Positions 8,778 through 17,156 of a DNA stretch of 64,000 bases are shown in pieces (the stretch's first letter is position 1; every line of letters starts with the position of its first letter). Under the pieces are notes generated by a model. That model saw only the letters and a list, made by a program, of their open reading frames with translations, was not told the origin of the DNA and did not search any database. The stretch is from the NCBI GenBank assembly GCA_030433805.1, contig JARUXA010000016.1:1-64000 (forward strand), written 5' to 3'. Source of the DNA: Sphingomonas sp. PsM26 (GTDB taxonomy: Bacteria; Pseudomonadota; Alphaproteobacteria; Sphingomonadales; Sphingomonadaceae). Position numbers and translations under genes: made by a program.

Positions 8778-10245
8778 GGCCGATACGCTGGCGGACGCCC
8801 CTATAGCGCTCGCGCTCGCGCAGTCCGAAGCGGCCGAACGGCGGACCGCGCAGGCTGGTCTGTACGGCGCGGTGGTCGTTCGTGCGCTGACCGTCGCGGT
8901 TCCGATCGCGGCGATCCGCGAGGTCGTCCCGCGCCCGGCGGCACTGTTGCCATTCCCCGGGAGGCGCGACGATATCGTCGGCGCGATCGACTTGCGCGGG
9001 GCGCTCGTGCCCGTGCTCGATCCGGCCGGTCTGTTCCGCACCGGCGACACCGCGGCCTGCCCCGTCATCCTGGTGTTGCGTCATGCCGGTCGCGTGATCG
9101 GCATGATCATTGAATCGATCGTCGGCGTCCTGTCGCTCGACCCCGCGGATCTGACCTATCTCGATATCGGCGGGGACGGCGGTTCGCCGAAACTGCTCCA
9201 GGCGGCGTTCGTCCAGGGGGACATGCGCGGCATGGTGCTCGACGTTGAGGCGCTGGCCGCGCTGGAGGCGATCCCGTTCGCGGTGGAACGATCGCTGGTG
9301 GCAACGCGGCAGGCGGGCGTGACGAGCGGCTTGCCGACGCTGCTGTTTACGGCGGGCGGCGTACGGCTCGGGCTGGCGGCACATGCCATTGAGGCGTCGG
9401 TACCCGAACAACGCATCGTGCCCAGTCCGATCGAGGACGAATTGTGGCTCGGGTCGCTGATGCACAACGGGCACCGCGTTCCGGTGATCGATACCTTGCG
9501 TTTCCTGGGACTGGGGGCGGGGCGCCGCACCGAACGCGTTGCCGCGGTGATCGTGCGGTTGTCGTGCGGGCACCGGGTGGGACTGCAGATCGAAGCGGTC
9601 GACGACATGCTCCGGGTCCGGCCCGACGAGATCAAGCCGCTGCAACAGTTCATGGTCGGAAATTACGGCCTGTTCGCGGGGTTATACGGCGTGGCCGCGC
9701 CGACCTTGCTGCTCGATCCGCAAGCAGTGCGGGCGGACGTGCGCCTCGGCATGATCGGTCGGCTGTGTGGCCGGGACGACGTCCAGTCCGCGGCGACGGG
9801 CGAACGCCGCGCGACGCTCGAGGCGTTCCTGCTGGTGCGGCTCGGCCAGCAGCGCCTGGCGTTGCCGATGGAGCAGGTCGAGGAGATCATCGCAACCAAG
9901 CCGACCGGCACCGGGCTAGTCGATCACCAGCAGGCGATCGCCGACTTCATCGTCCACCGCGGTCGTGCGGTGCCGTTGATCGACCTGAACCTGGCGCTCG
10001 GATTTTCAGACGAAGCGGCCATCGGGGCCTTCACCGTGCTGGCTTCGGCGGATGGCAATCAAGCGGGGTTCATGGTCGACGAACTGTGCGCGGTCGAGCG
10101 ATCGGCGGTGCAACGGTTGCGCGATGCCGGGTCGGCCAAGGCCGTGGGCCGCGTCGCCGCGACGATCCGCACGCCGGAGGGAGCCTGTTCGATCGTCGAC
10201 TTGCGCAGTCTCGTCAGGAGCTTGTGCACGCCCCCACCGTCTTGA
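8767..10245 (+). CDS. Triple CheW-domain chemotaxis coupling protein
   Basis: This 492-aa protein is built of three consecutive CheW domains, at roughly residues 30-165, 180-325 and 345-490. Each domain carries the CheW landmarks: an early hydrophobic strand with a Val-Pro or Leu-Pro motif, a Gly-x-Ile/Leu-x-His/Asp-Leu-Arg-Gly-type turn ([13 protein letters not shown] in the first) and a final short strand. CheW couples chemoreceptors to the kinase CheA. A single-chain triple CheW could bridge neighbouring receptor trimers or rings. It overlaps the receptor gene by 11 bases and is probably dedicated to it. It converges on the trehalase gene 9 bases later. Confidence 0.88.
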   Translation: MLHEADTLADAPIALALAQSEAAERRTAQAGLYGAVVVRALTVAVPIAAIREVVPRPAALLPFPGRRDDIVGAIDLRGALVPVLDPAGLFRTGDTAACPVILVLRHAGRVIGMIIESIVGVLSLDPADLTYLDIGGDGGSPKLLQAAFVQGDMRGMVLDVEALAALEAIPFAVERSLVATRQAGVTSGLPTLLFTAGGVRLGLAAHAIEASVPEQRIVPSPIEDELWLGSLMHNGHRVPVIDTLRFLGLGAGRRTERVAAVIVRLSCGHRVGLQIEAVDDMLRVRPDEIKPLQQFMVGNYGLFAGLYGVAAPTLLLDPQAVRADVRLGMIGRLCGRDDVQSAATGERRATLEAFLLVRLGQQRLALPMEQVEEIIATKPTGTGLVDHQQAIADFIVHRGRAVPLIDLNLALGFSDEAAIGAFTVLASADGNQAGFMVDELCAVERSAVQRLRDAGSAKAVGRVAATIRTPEGACSIVDLRSLVRSLCTPPPS

Positions 10246-10254
10246 GGGTCCCCC

Positions 10255-11898
10255 TCATGATCTGGGGCCTGCGCGATCCGCACCGCTGATGCAGCGCGTA
10301 GCGACGGGTGGCGCGCGGTCGAGCAGCGCACGGGTGACGCCATTGGTCCAGCCGAACCCGTCCTGCACCGGATATTCGCCGCCGCCGCCCGCGCCGCCGG
10401 TATCAACGTCATATTTCTCGACCAGCCGACCGGTACAGGCGAACACCCCCGATACGGTCGCGACCCATCGTGCCGCGATCGTATCCGCCAGCGCACGCTC
10501 GTCGTAGCGATCCAGCCCCGCCACCGCGATCCATTGGAGCGGTGCCCAGCCGTTGGGTTCGTCCCATTGCTGCGGGGTCGCAACGGTCGTGGTCGCGATC
10601 CCACCGCGCCGAAGCAAGCGCGTGGAAACCGTCTTCGCGACGGCTTTCGCCTGATCGCGACTGGCCGTGCCGACGAACAACGGCATCAGCGTGGCGGCGG
10701 TCAGCTGCCCGGTGCGCCGTCCAGTGCGCCAGTCCAGGTCCTCATAGGCGCTCGCTGCGGGGTCCCACAGATGCGTTGCGATGGCGGCGGCGCGTGCCTT
10801 GGCCTGTCGGTCGAAATCCCGTGCGCAGACGGCGTCGCGCCGCCGCGCACAGCCCTGCGCGATCGCCTGTTCCAGCCCGAATAACAGGCTGTTGAGATCC
10901 ACCGGGGCAAGCGCTGTCGTCCGGATCGTGGCGAAGGTCCTGCCGTCGGCGAACCAGCGCGAGCTGAAATCCCATCCGCTTTCGGCGGCGGCGCGGATGT
11001 CGCGGTATACCGTCCGCGGGGATCGCCCGGTCCTTGCCGCAAGCGCGACATCCTCAGCATAGGATTCCTCGCGCGGCGTATCGCGCGCGTCCCAATAGCG
11101 ATTGAGCACCGCACCGTCGGCAAGCCGCACGACATGCGCGGTTGCCGAACCGGGCCGGAGCGTCGCGGCGCCCTGCATCCAGAAACGGTGTTCGGTCCGC
11201 AAAGCGTCGAGATAGCGCGCATAGGCAGTCGGCTTGTCCTCGGACAGCAGCCCGACCATCAAATACAGGAACGGCGGTTGCGAGCGCGACAGATAATAGC
11301 TGCGGCTGCCGTTGGGGACATGGCCGTAGCGCCGCAGCATGTCCGCGAAATTGTCGACCATCGCGGTCGCGTCGGCGGTGTGCCCATCGCGGACGAGCCC
11401 GAGCATCGTGAAATAGCTGTCCCAATAATAGATCTCGCGAAACCGTCCGCCGGGGACGACATAGCCGTGCGGTAACGCCAGCGCGGATGCATAAGGCGGC
11501 GGTGCCAGCGGCGGACGCGTCAGCTGCGGCCACAGTGCCGCAATATGCTCGCGCACCGGCAGCGGCGGGATCGTCACGGTGGCGCGTGACTTGGGCAGCG
11601 CGAATTCCCGCAGCACGAAGCGACGCAGGGCAGCTGCGTCCAGGGGCCGTTCGCGGCGATAGGCGGCCATGATCGCGGCAGGGGCGCGGCGTGGTACCGC
11701 ATCGGCGAAGGTCTTGCCATCGGGGAACAGTCGCAGCGTCTGAACCCGGACGAACAGCTCGCCGAACAAGTCTGCAGGGGAGGGCGTAGCAGCCGGGGGT
11801 GCCCGACTTTCCGCCGGTTGTGCCACCCGTGCGCTGGCCGCCAGCGACGTCGACACGCCTGTGAGCAGGAGGAGGATCGTGTAGACAAAGCGCCGCAT
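10255..11898 (-). CDS. treA: Periplasmic trehalase (GH37)
   Basis: This 547-aa enzyme hydrolyses alpha,alpha-trehalose to two glucose units. Both family signatures are present: PGGRFREIYYWDSY and, near the C-terminus, QWDEPNGWAPLQW. A signal peptide (MRRFVYTILLLLTGVSTSLA) and the absence of other domains indicate export to the periplasm. The ATG at 11898 is chosen because it begins that signal peptide; the in-frame sequence upstream is arginine-rich and overlaps the sigma factor gene on the other strand. It is divergent from the ECF sigma gene with a 193-base gap. Confidence 0.93.
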   Translation of the reverse strand: MRRFVYTILLLLTGVSTSLAASARVAQPAESRAPPAATPSPADLFGELFVRVQTLRLFPDGKTFADAVPRRAPAAIMAAYRRERPLDAAALRRFVLREFALPKSRATVTIPPLPVREHIAALWPQLTRPPLAPPPYASALALPHGYVVPGGRFREIYYWDSYFTMLGLVRDGHTADATAMVDNFADMLRRYGHVPNGSRSYYLSRSQPPFLYLMVGLLSEDKPTAYARYLDALRTEHRFWMQGAATLRPGSATAHVVRLADGAVLNRYWDARDTPREESYAEDVALAARTGRSPRTVYRDIRAAAESGWDFSSRWFADGRTFATIRTTALAPVDLNSLLFGLEQAIAQGCARRRDAVCARDFDRQAKARAAAIATHLWDPAASAYEDLDWRTGRRTGQLTAATLMPLFVGTASRDQAKAVAKTVSTRLLRRGGIATTTVATPQQWDEPNGWAPLQWIAVAGLDRYDERALADTIAARWVATVSGVFACTGRLVEKYDVDTGGAGGGGEYPVQDGFGWTNGVTRALLDRAPPVATRCISGADRAGPRS

Positions 11899-12091
11899 GC
11901 AATTGATGTTATACGCGTTTTGCGACAGCATGAAACCCGGACATGGGCGCGGGCGGTTGAACTGGCAGGTTCCGTCCGGCAGGGTCGCGGTCAGCGACGG
12001 AGCGGATTGATCATGGCGTCCCACGACGCGAACCCCGAACAGATCGATCCGCCGCGGCTGAGGCTTTCGACCGCCCGCGCGTCTTGGGTAG

Positions 12092-12619
12092 ATGGCGATG
12101 GAACGTATGCGATCCAATGCGATGTCTGAAGACCTGCGGGCACTGTCCCGGCGGTTGCGTCCGGCATTGATCGCGTTCTTTACGCGGCGGCTGCGTGACC
12201 CTGCGCTGGCGGAGGATCTCACGCAGGATCTGTTCTGTCGCCTGGCGGCAAATCCCGCGCGGGATAGCGCCAATCCGGAAGCGTATGTCTTTCAGATCGC
12301 GGCGAATCTTGTCCGGGATCATTATCGCCGCGAGACCGTTCGTGGTCGCTATCGACGGATCGCCGAACTCGCGGATGACCGGGAGATCGATCGGATCGAC
12401 GCGGAACGCACATTATCCGGTCGCGAAAACGTCGGTCGGGTTGCTGCTGTCCTCAATACCTTGCCAGAACGGACCCGGAATATCTTCATTCTCTACCGGC
12501 TCGAAGGCATGCAGCGCAAACCGATCGCGGACGCGTTCGGGATATCGGTCAGTGCAGTGGAAAAGCATATCGCCAGCGCGATGCGACTGTTGCTCGAGGA
12601 ACTGGGTATGCCGCAATGA
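12092..12619 (+). CDS. ECF RNA polymerase sigma factor (FecI-like)
   Basis: This 175-aa sigma-70-family ECF factor has region 2 with the DLTQDLFCRL element and region 4 with LPERTRNIF and a helix-turn-helix (GISVSAVEKHIASAM) typical of FecI relatives. It forms an operon with the anti-sigma gene, which begins within its last codon (ATGA overlap at 12616-12619). It should direct transcription of the TonB receptor and glycosidases downstream once the receptor is occupied. Four in-frame ATG codons lie within the first 31 bases; 12092 is the longest and 12122 is equally possible. Confidence 0.92.
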   Translation: MAMERMRSNAMSEDLRALSRRLRPALIAFFTRRLRDPALAEDLTQDLFCRLAANPARDSANPEAYVFQIAANLVRDHYRRETVRGRYRRIAELADDREIDRIDAERTLSGRENVGRVAAVLNTLPERTRNIFILYRLEGMQRKPIADAFGISVSAVEKHIASAMRLLLEELGMPQ

Positions 12620-13695
12620 CGCTCGACTGGAAGCGGGAGCGCTCGACCCTCGACGATGACGCGGTGCTGTGGTGCCTGCGCCTCAACGAAGGCCTGGCCA
12701 ACGAACGCGAGCAGGAGGACCTGCGCGCGTGGCTTGCGGCCGATCCCGCGCGGCGGCACCGGCTCGATGCGATCACGGCCTTGTGGGACGGGATCGAGGA
12801 CGATGCCCATGCCCCCGAGATGCTTTCGCTGCGGCATGCGGCGCTGACGGCGATGGAACAGGCGGGTCGGCGCGGCTGGACTTGGCCGCGTCGTATGCCC
12901 TGGGTCGGGATAGCGGTGGCGGCGATGCTGGTTCTCGCGATCAACGTGGTGTTCTTGCTGCGGGACCCGATGACCTATTACACGACCGGGATCGGCGAAC
13001 GTCGGGTGGTGGCGCTGGCCGATGGGTCGACCCTGTCGCTGGATGCGGACAGTGCGGTGTCGGTTCGTTTCCATCGCAATCGCCGCGATCTGACGCTCGA
13101 TCGGGGGCGCGCTGCCTTCAAGGTCGCCAAGGATCCGCTGCGGCCGTTCGCGGTGACCAGTGGCACGCACGTCGTGGTCGCGACCGGGACGGAATTCACG
13201 GTCGAGAAACTCGCGAACGAAGTGCGTGTCGCCTTGGTGGAGGGGCGGGTCGCGATCTTGCGGACGGTGCCGCACGGACATGCGGTTCAGCTGGCGCACG
13301 TCGGCAAGACGACGGAGCCAGCCGAGCAGGCGCTTACACCGGGGCACGAACTGATCCTGACGAATGGGCGCGCGCTGGGGGCGTTGCGGGCGAGTGCCGC
13401 CGATGTCGGATGGGAAGCCGGGCAATTGTTCTTCGCGAACGAACCGCTCGGTATCGCCGCGGAGCGGGTGAACCGCTACAGCGTCGGCAAGCGGATCGAC
13501 GTCGCGTCGGACGTTACCGGCATTCGCGTGAGCGGGGTGTTCAACGCAGGCGACGTGGATGCTTTCGCGCGTGCCGTCGCGACCGTCTTTCCGGTCCGCG
13601 TCCGCAACGACGGGGAGCGCCTACTCCTCAGTGCCCCGAGAAAAATCGATGCCAATGCCGGCCAAAATGGAACCAATTCGAGAAAAGTAAATTAA
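12616..13695 (+). CDS. FecR-type anti-sigma regulator
   Basis: This 359-aa inner-membrane protein has an N-terminal cytoplasmic DUF4880-type sigma-binding part with the WLAADPARRHR motif, one membrane span at about residues 95-115, a periplasmic FecR domain (DGSTLSLDADSAV followed by an RGRAAFKV strand) and a C-terminal STN-interacting part. It receives the signal from a loaded TonB receptor and releases or activates the sigma factor upstream. The following receptor carries the matching N-terminal STN domain. The last codons run into AT-rich DNA. Confidence 0.9.
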   Translation: MTLDWKRERSTLDDDAVLWCLRLNEGLANEREQEDLRAWLAADPARRHRLDAITALWDGIEDDAHAPEMLSLRHAALTAMEQAGRRGWTWPRRMPWVGIAVAAMLVLAINVVFLLRDPMTYYTTGIGERRVVALADGSTLSLDADSAVSVRFHRNRRDLTLDRGRAAFKVAKDPLRPFAVTSGTHVVVATGTEFTVEKLANEVRVALVEGRVAILRTVPHGHAVQLAHVGKTTEPAEQALTPGHELILTNGRALGALRASAADVGWEAGQLFFANEPLGIAAERVNRYSVGKRIDVASDVTGIRVSGVFNAGDVDAFARAVATVFPVRVRNDGERLLLSAPRKIDANAGQNGTNSRKVN

Positions 13696-13697
13696 AA

Positions 13698-13703
13698 TAT
13701 AAT
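13698..13703 (+). promoter_or_regulatory. Possible -10 element upstream of the STN receptor
   Basis: TATAAT sits in a short AT-rich gap between fecR and the receptor gene, unusual in this GC-rich setting. A GGAACC at 13669-13674 resembles an ECF -35 core, but the 23-base spacing does not fit. It is a candidate site only. Confidence 0.25.
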
Positions 13704-13764
13704 ACCTGCCTGAGCATTATATCCAGTCCTGCGTCATACCTCTGTAACAAAACAAGAGGGGCGT

Positions 13765-16700
13765 ATGGCGTACAAAGTCGGTTTGGCAGCACTGCTTGCA
13801 CGGGGCAGCATCGCAGCGATCAGCGTCGCAGTGGCCCCTCCTGTATTCGCGCAGCAGGCGCTGGTGTCGGTCGATATTCCGCCGCAACCGCTCGGTCAGG
13901 CGATCCGCACGCTGGGTCGCGAAGCGCGTGTCCAGGTGGTGTTCGACGAGGGCCGGATCGGCAATCGCACCTCCCCGGCGGTCAGGGGGCAGATGACGCC
14001 CGGTATGGCGCTCGGCCGAATGCTGGCTGGGTCCGGGCTGACGGTCTCGACGACCGCGCAGGGCGTTTATGTGATCGGCGAACCCACCGCATCGATGATG
14101 CCCGCCAGCCTGCAGTCGACGCCAGCGCCGGTTGCCGCGCCCGAGGCGGCGCCTGCACCAGCGGCGGCTGCACCTGCCACCCCGCCGGTCGACATCGTCG
14201 TGACGGGGACCCGGATCGTTCGTCCGAACCTGAAAAGCGCGAGCCCGATCACGAGCGTCGATTCCAACGAGATCCGCCAGCAGGGCGCGATCAACGTCGA
14301 GGAAGTGCTCAACCGCCTTCCGCAGGTGACGCCGGATTCACAGCAAGCCTATCAGAACAGCAACGGCAAGCAGCGGGTGAAACTGCGCGGGCTCGATTTC
14401 AACCGCACGCTGACGCTGATCGACGGCCAGCGGATCACCGATTCCGAAGCGGTTGACATCAACCTGATCCCCGTCTCGCTGATCAATCGCGTCGACGTGC
14501 TGACCGGCGGCGCATCGTCGGTCTATGGATCGGATGCGGTCGCGGGGGTGGTCAACTTCGTCCTCAAGAAAGACTTCGAAGGCCTGCGCTTATCGAGCAA
14601 CTACAGCTTCTTCCAGCATGACAACCGCGCCAACGCCTCGACCCCGATCGCGGCGGCCAACGGGATCGCCACCCCCGCCGGGCTCGCCACCGATGGCGGG
14701 CGAGTCGATGTCAACGCGACCGCCGGGCACAATTTCCTCGACGGTCGGCTCAATCTCACCGGCTTCGTCGGCTATCGTCACGGCGACCCGATCTTCTTCC
14801 GCGACCGCGACACGTCGGGATGCCAGATCCAGCGCGCGGGGAGCGGCTATAACTGCCTGCTGACCGCGGCATCGCCCAACGGGACGATCACGCCGCTCAG
14901 CGGTGCGAATGCGGGGAAGAACTTTTCCAACCCCACGGGGACCGAGGGCACGTTCGTCGATGCGGCAACCGTTCCCGGCTATAGCAACAGCGCGGACCGT
15001 GAGGCGCAGCGCGGCTACGATCGCCTGAACCTTGGCGGGTTCGTCAATTTCAAGGTGTCCGACGCGGTCGAGCTCTACGCGAACGTGCTCTATTCGCGCG
15101 ATAAATCGCAGAACAGCTTTTACGGTCCGTACGTCCAGAGCTCGAACGCTTATGGATCGGCACCCTATCAGGTCAATTGCGACAACCCGCTGATGTCGGC
15201 GCAGCAGGCGCAAATCGTCTGCGGGTCGGCGGCGGGGAGCGGGGCGCTGGCGCCGGTCAACGTGCAATATGGCTTCCCGGGGCTTGGCGGCAATCGCTCG
15301 TCGGACACGTTCGACAACCGCAACTTGCGCATCGCGGGCGGCGTCCGCGGGGAGATTGCGGAAGGGATCAAATATGACGTCGGCGGCGTCTACGCCAAGA
15401 ACCGCGCCTTGTGGATCACCGACGGCAAGCCGCTGTTCAGCAAGATCAATCGTGCGCTCGACGTGGTGTCGGTCGGCGGCGTCGCGACGTGCCGGTCGGT
15501 CGTCAACGGCACCGATCCGAACTGCGTTCCGCTCAACATCTTCGCGGCGGGGACCGGGAGCGCGGAATTGCGCGACTATCTGTTCGACGAGCGGCGCGCG
15601 ATCAGTGACAATCGGACCGAGTTCATCGATGCCACCGCGAACCTGACGGTCGACCTCACCCGGTTCGGCATCGCCTCGCCGCTTGCCAAGCAGGGCTTGG
15701 CGCTTGCTTTCGGGGGAGAATATCGCCGGACCAACCAGAACAACACGATCAACGACCGGTATATCGACGTCTATGGCGGGCAGAACTATCGCGGGAGCCA
15801 GGACGTCCGTGAGGCGAACGTCGAGGCGCAGTTGCCGCTGATCGAAAAGAAGCCGTTTTTCGAGCTGTTACAGGTCAACGCCGGCTACCGCGTGTCCAAG
15901 TACAACACCAACAGCCAGACCTTCCCGACCTGGAAGATCGAGGGCGTCTATTCGCCGGTGCGCGACATCACGCTGCGCGCCGGGCTCAATCGTGCGCAGC
16001 GCGCGCCGAGCATTTATGAGGGAAACCAGACGGTTGGGTTCACCAACTACAACGTCAACGATTTCTGCGCGCCGACGCTCAACGCGGACGGCACGCAAGG
16101 CGCGCCGCGCGGCAGCATCCAGGCATGCCGTGCGAGCGGGCTGCCCGACAATCTGTACAACAGCGCGACCCTATTGTGCCCCGACCAGATGTGTCGCCAG
16201 CGGACCGGCGGGTTCGAATTGCAGCCGGAAGATGCACGAACGGTCACGGCGGGGGTCGTTTTGACGCCGAGTTTTGTCCCGCGGCTGTCGCTTTCGGTCG
16301 ATTATTACCGCATTCGCGTCAACCAAGTGATCGGTTTCAACTACGCCAACTTCGCGGTCGATGGCTGCGTCGCCACCTCGGACCCCTATTATTGCTCGCG
16401 GATCGTGCGCAATGCGGACGGCACGCTGTACGGCGCAGATACCAGTACCGCGACGGGGTATATCCAAGGTGGTACCACCAACCAATACCGCTTGACCGCC
16501 GAGGGGATCGACTTCTCGGGCCAATATTCGGTGCCGATCGGGGCGATCAAGGGCAAGGTCGACATGCTGTTCACGGGATCGCTGACGACCCAGTCGGGCG
16601 GGCAGGATTCGGTGATCACCCCGGCGCGCAACTGCGTCGGCTATTTCGGGCCACGCTGCGGTCAGCCGGTCCCGGCATGGACGCATATCGCGCGCACGAC

Positions 16701-17043
16701 CTATACCAGCGAGGGCGGTACGTTCGGTGCGTCGGTGGCGTGGCGCTTCATCGGGGGTACCGAGACTACGCTCAACAGCACGGAGCCCGCGATCGGCTCG
16801 ACTGCGGCGGACCGCGTGACGCAATATACGAGCATCCCGGATTACAATTACATCGATCTGGCGCTGACCTTCTCTATCAAGAAGCAGATGGTGCTGACGT
16901 TGTCGGCGAACAACATTTTCGACCGGATGTCGCCGGTGATCGCCAACAGCTACGCCTTCGCGCTGTCACGCGGCAACACGATCCCGGCGCGCTACGATTC
17001 GCTCGGGCGGCAGATCTCGATCGGGGTGACGACCAACTTCTGA
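13765..17043 (+). CDS. TonB-dependent receptor with N-terminal STN signalling domain
   Basis: This 1092-aa outer-membrane transporter has a signal peptide of about 30 residues, an STN (secretin/TonB short N-terminal) domain at about 33-107, a Pro/Ala-rich linker, a plug domain beginning near the DIVVTGTRI TonB-box-like strand, and a long beta-barrel ending in Asn-Phe. The STN domain contacts the FecR protein encoded just upstream, giving cell-surface signalling. The barrel and plug resemble the carbohydrate or organic-nutrient receptors of sphingomonads and Caulobacter more than compact siderophore receptors. With the GH20 and GH29 genes directly behind it, uptake of an amino-sugar- and fucose-containing oligosaccharide is the best inference. 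Confidence 0.92.
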   Translation: MAYKVGLAALLARGSIAAISVAVAPPVFAQQALVSVDIPPQPLGQAIRTLGREARVQVVFDEGRIGNRTSPAVRGQMTPGMALGRMLAGSGLTVSTTAQGVYVIGEPTASMMPASLQSTPAPVAAPEAAPAPAAAAPATPPVDIVVTGTRIVRPNLKSASPITSVDSNEIRQQGAINVEEVLNRLPQVTPDSQQAYQNSNGKQRVKLRGLDFNRTLTLIDGQRITDSEAVDINLIPVSLINRVDVLTGGASSVYGSDAVAGVVNFVLKKDFEGLRLSSNYSFFQHDNRANASTPIAAANGIATPAGLATDGGRVDVNATAGHNFLDGRLNLTGFVGYRHGDPIFFRDRDTSGCQIQRAGSGYNCLLTAASPNGTITPLSGANAGKNFSNPTGTEGTFVDAATVPGYSNSADREAQRGYDRLNLGGFVNFKVSDAVELYANVLYSRDKSQNSFYGPYVQSSNAYGSAPYQVNCDNPLMSAQQAQIVCGSAAGSGALAPVNVQYGFPGLGGNRSSDTFDNRNLRIAGGVRGEIAEGIKYDVGGVYAKNRALWITDGKPLFSKINRALDVVSVGGVATCRSVVNGTDPNCVPLNIFAAGTGSAELRDYLFDERRAISDNRTEFIDATANLTVDLTRFGIASPLAKQGLALAFGGEYRRTNQNNTINDRYIDVYGGQNYRGSQDVREANVEAQLPLIEKKPFFELLQVNAGYRVSKYNTNSQTFPTWKIEGVYSPVRDITLRAGLNRAQRAPSIYEGNQTVGFTNYNVNDFCAPTLNADGTQGAPRGSIQACRASGLPDNLYNSATLLCPDQMCRQRTGGFELQPEDARTVTAGVVLTPSFVPRLSLSVDYYRIRVNQVIGFNYANFAVDGCVATSDPYYCSRIVRNADGTLYGADTSTATGYIQGGTTNQYRLTAEGIDFSGQYSVPIGAIKGKVDMLFTGSLTTQSGGQDSVITPARNCVGYFGPRCGQPVPAWTHIARTTYTSEGGTFGASVAWRFIGGTETTLNSTEPAIGSTAADRVTQYTSIPDYNYIDLALTFSIKKQMVLTLSANNIFDRMSPVIANSYAFALSRGNTIPARYDSLGRQISIGVTTNF

Positions 17044-17156
17044 TCCACGTCCGGCATTCCGCCCGAAACGGCGGGGTGCCGGACCGTTTTGTACATGCCG
17101 CCGCGCGGGCGGGCGAGGGGACCGTTGCCGATGCCATCATTGTGGAGGCCGTTAGG

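Noticed and set aside
16125..17156. N-terminal extension of the GH20 frame
   Set aside because: It overlaps the receptor gene in another frame; the signal peptide and ribosome site place the true start at 17157.
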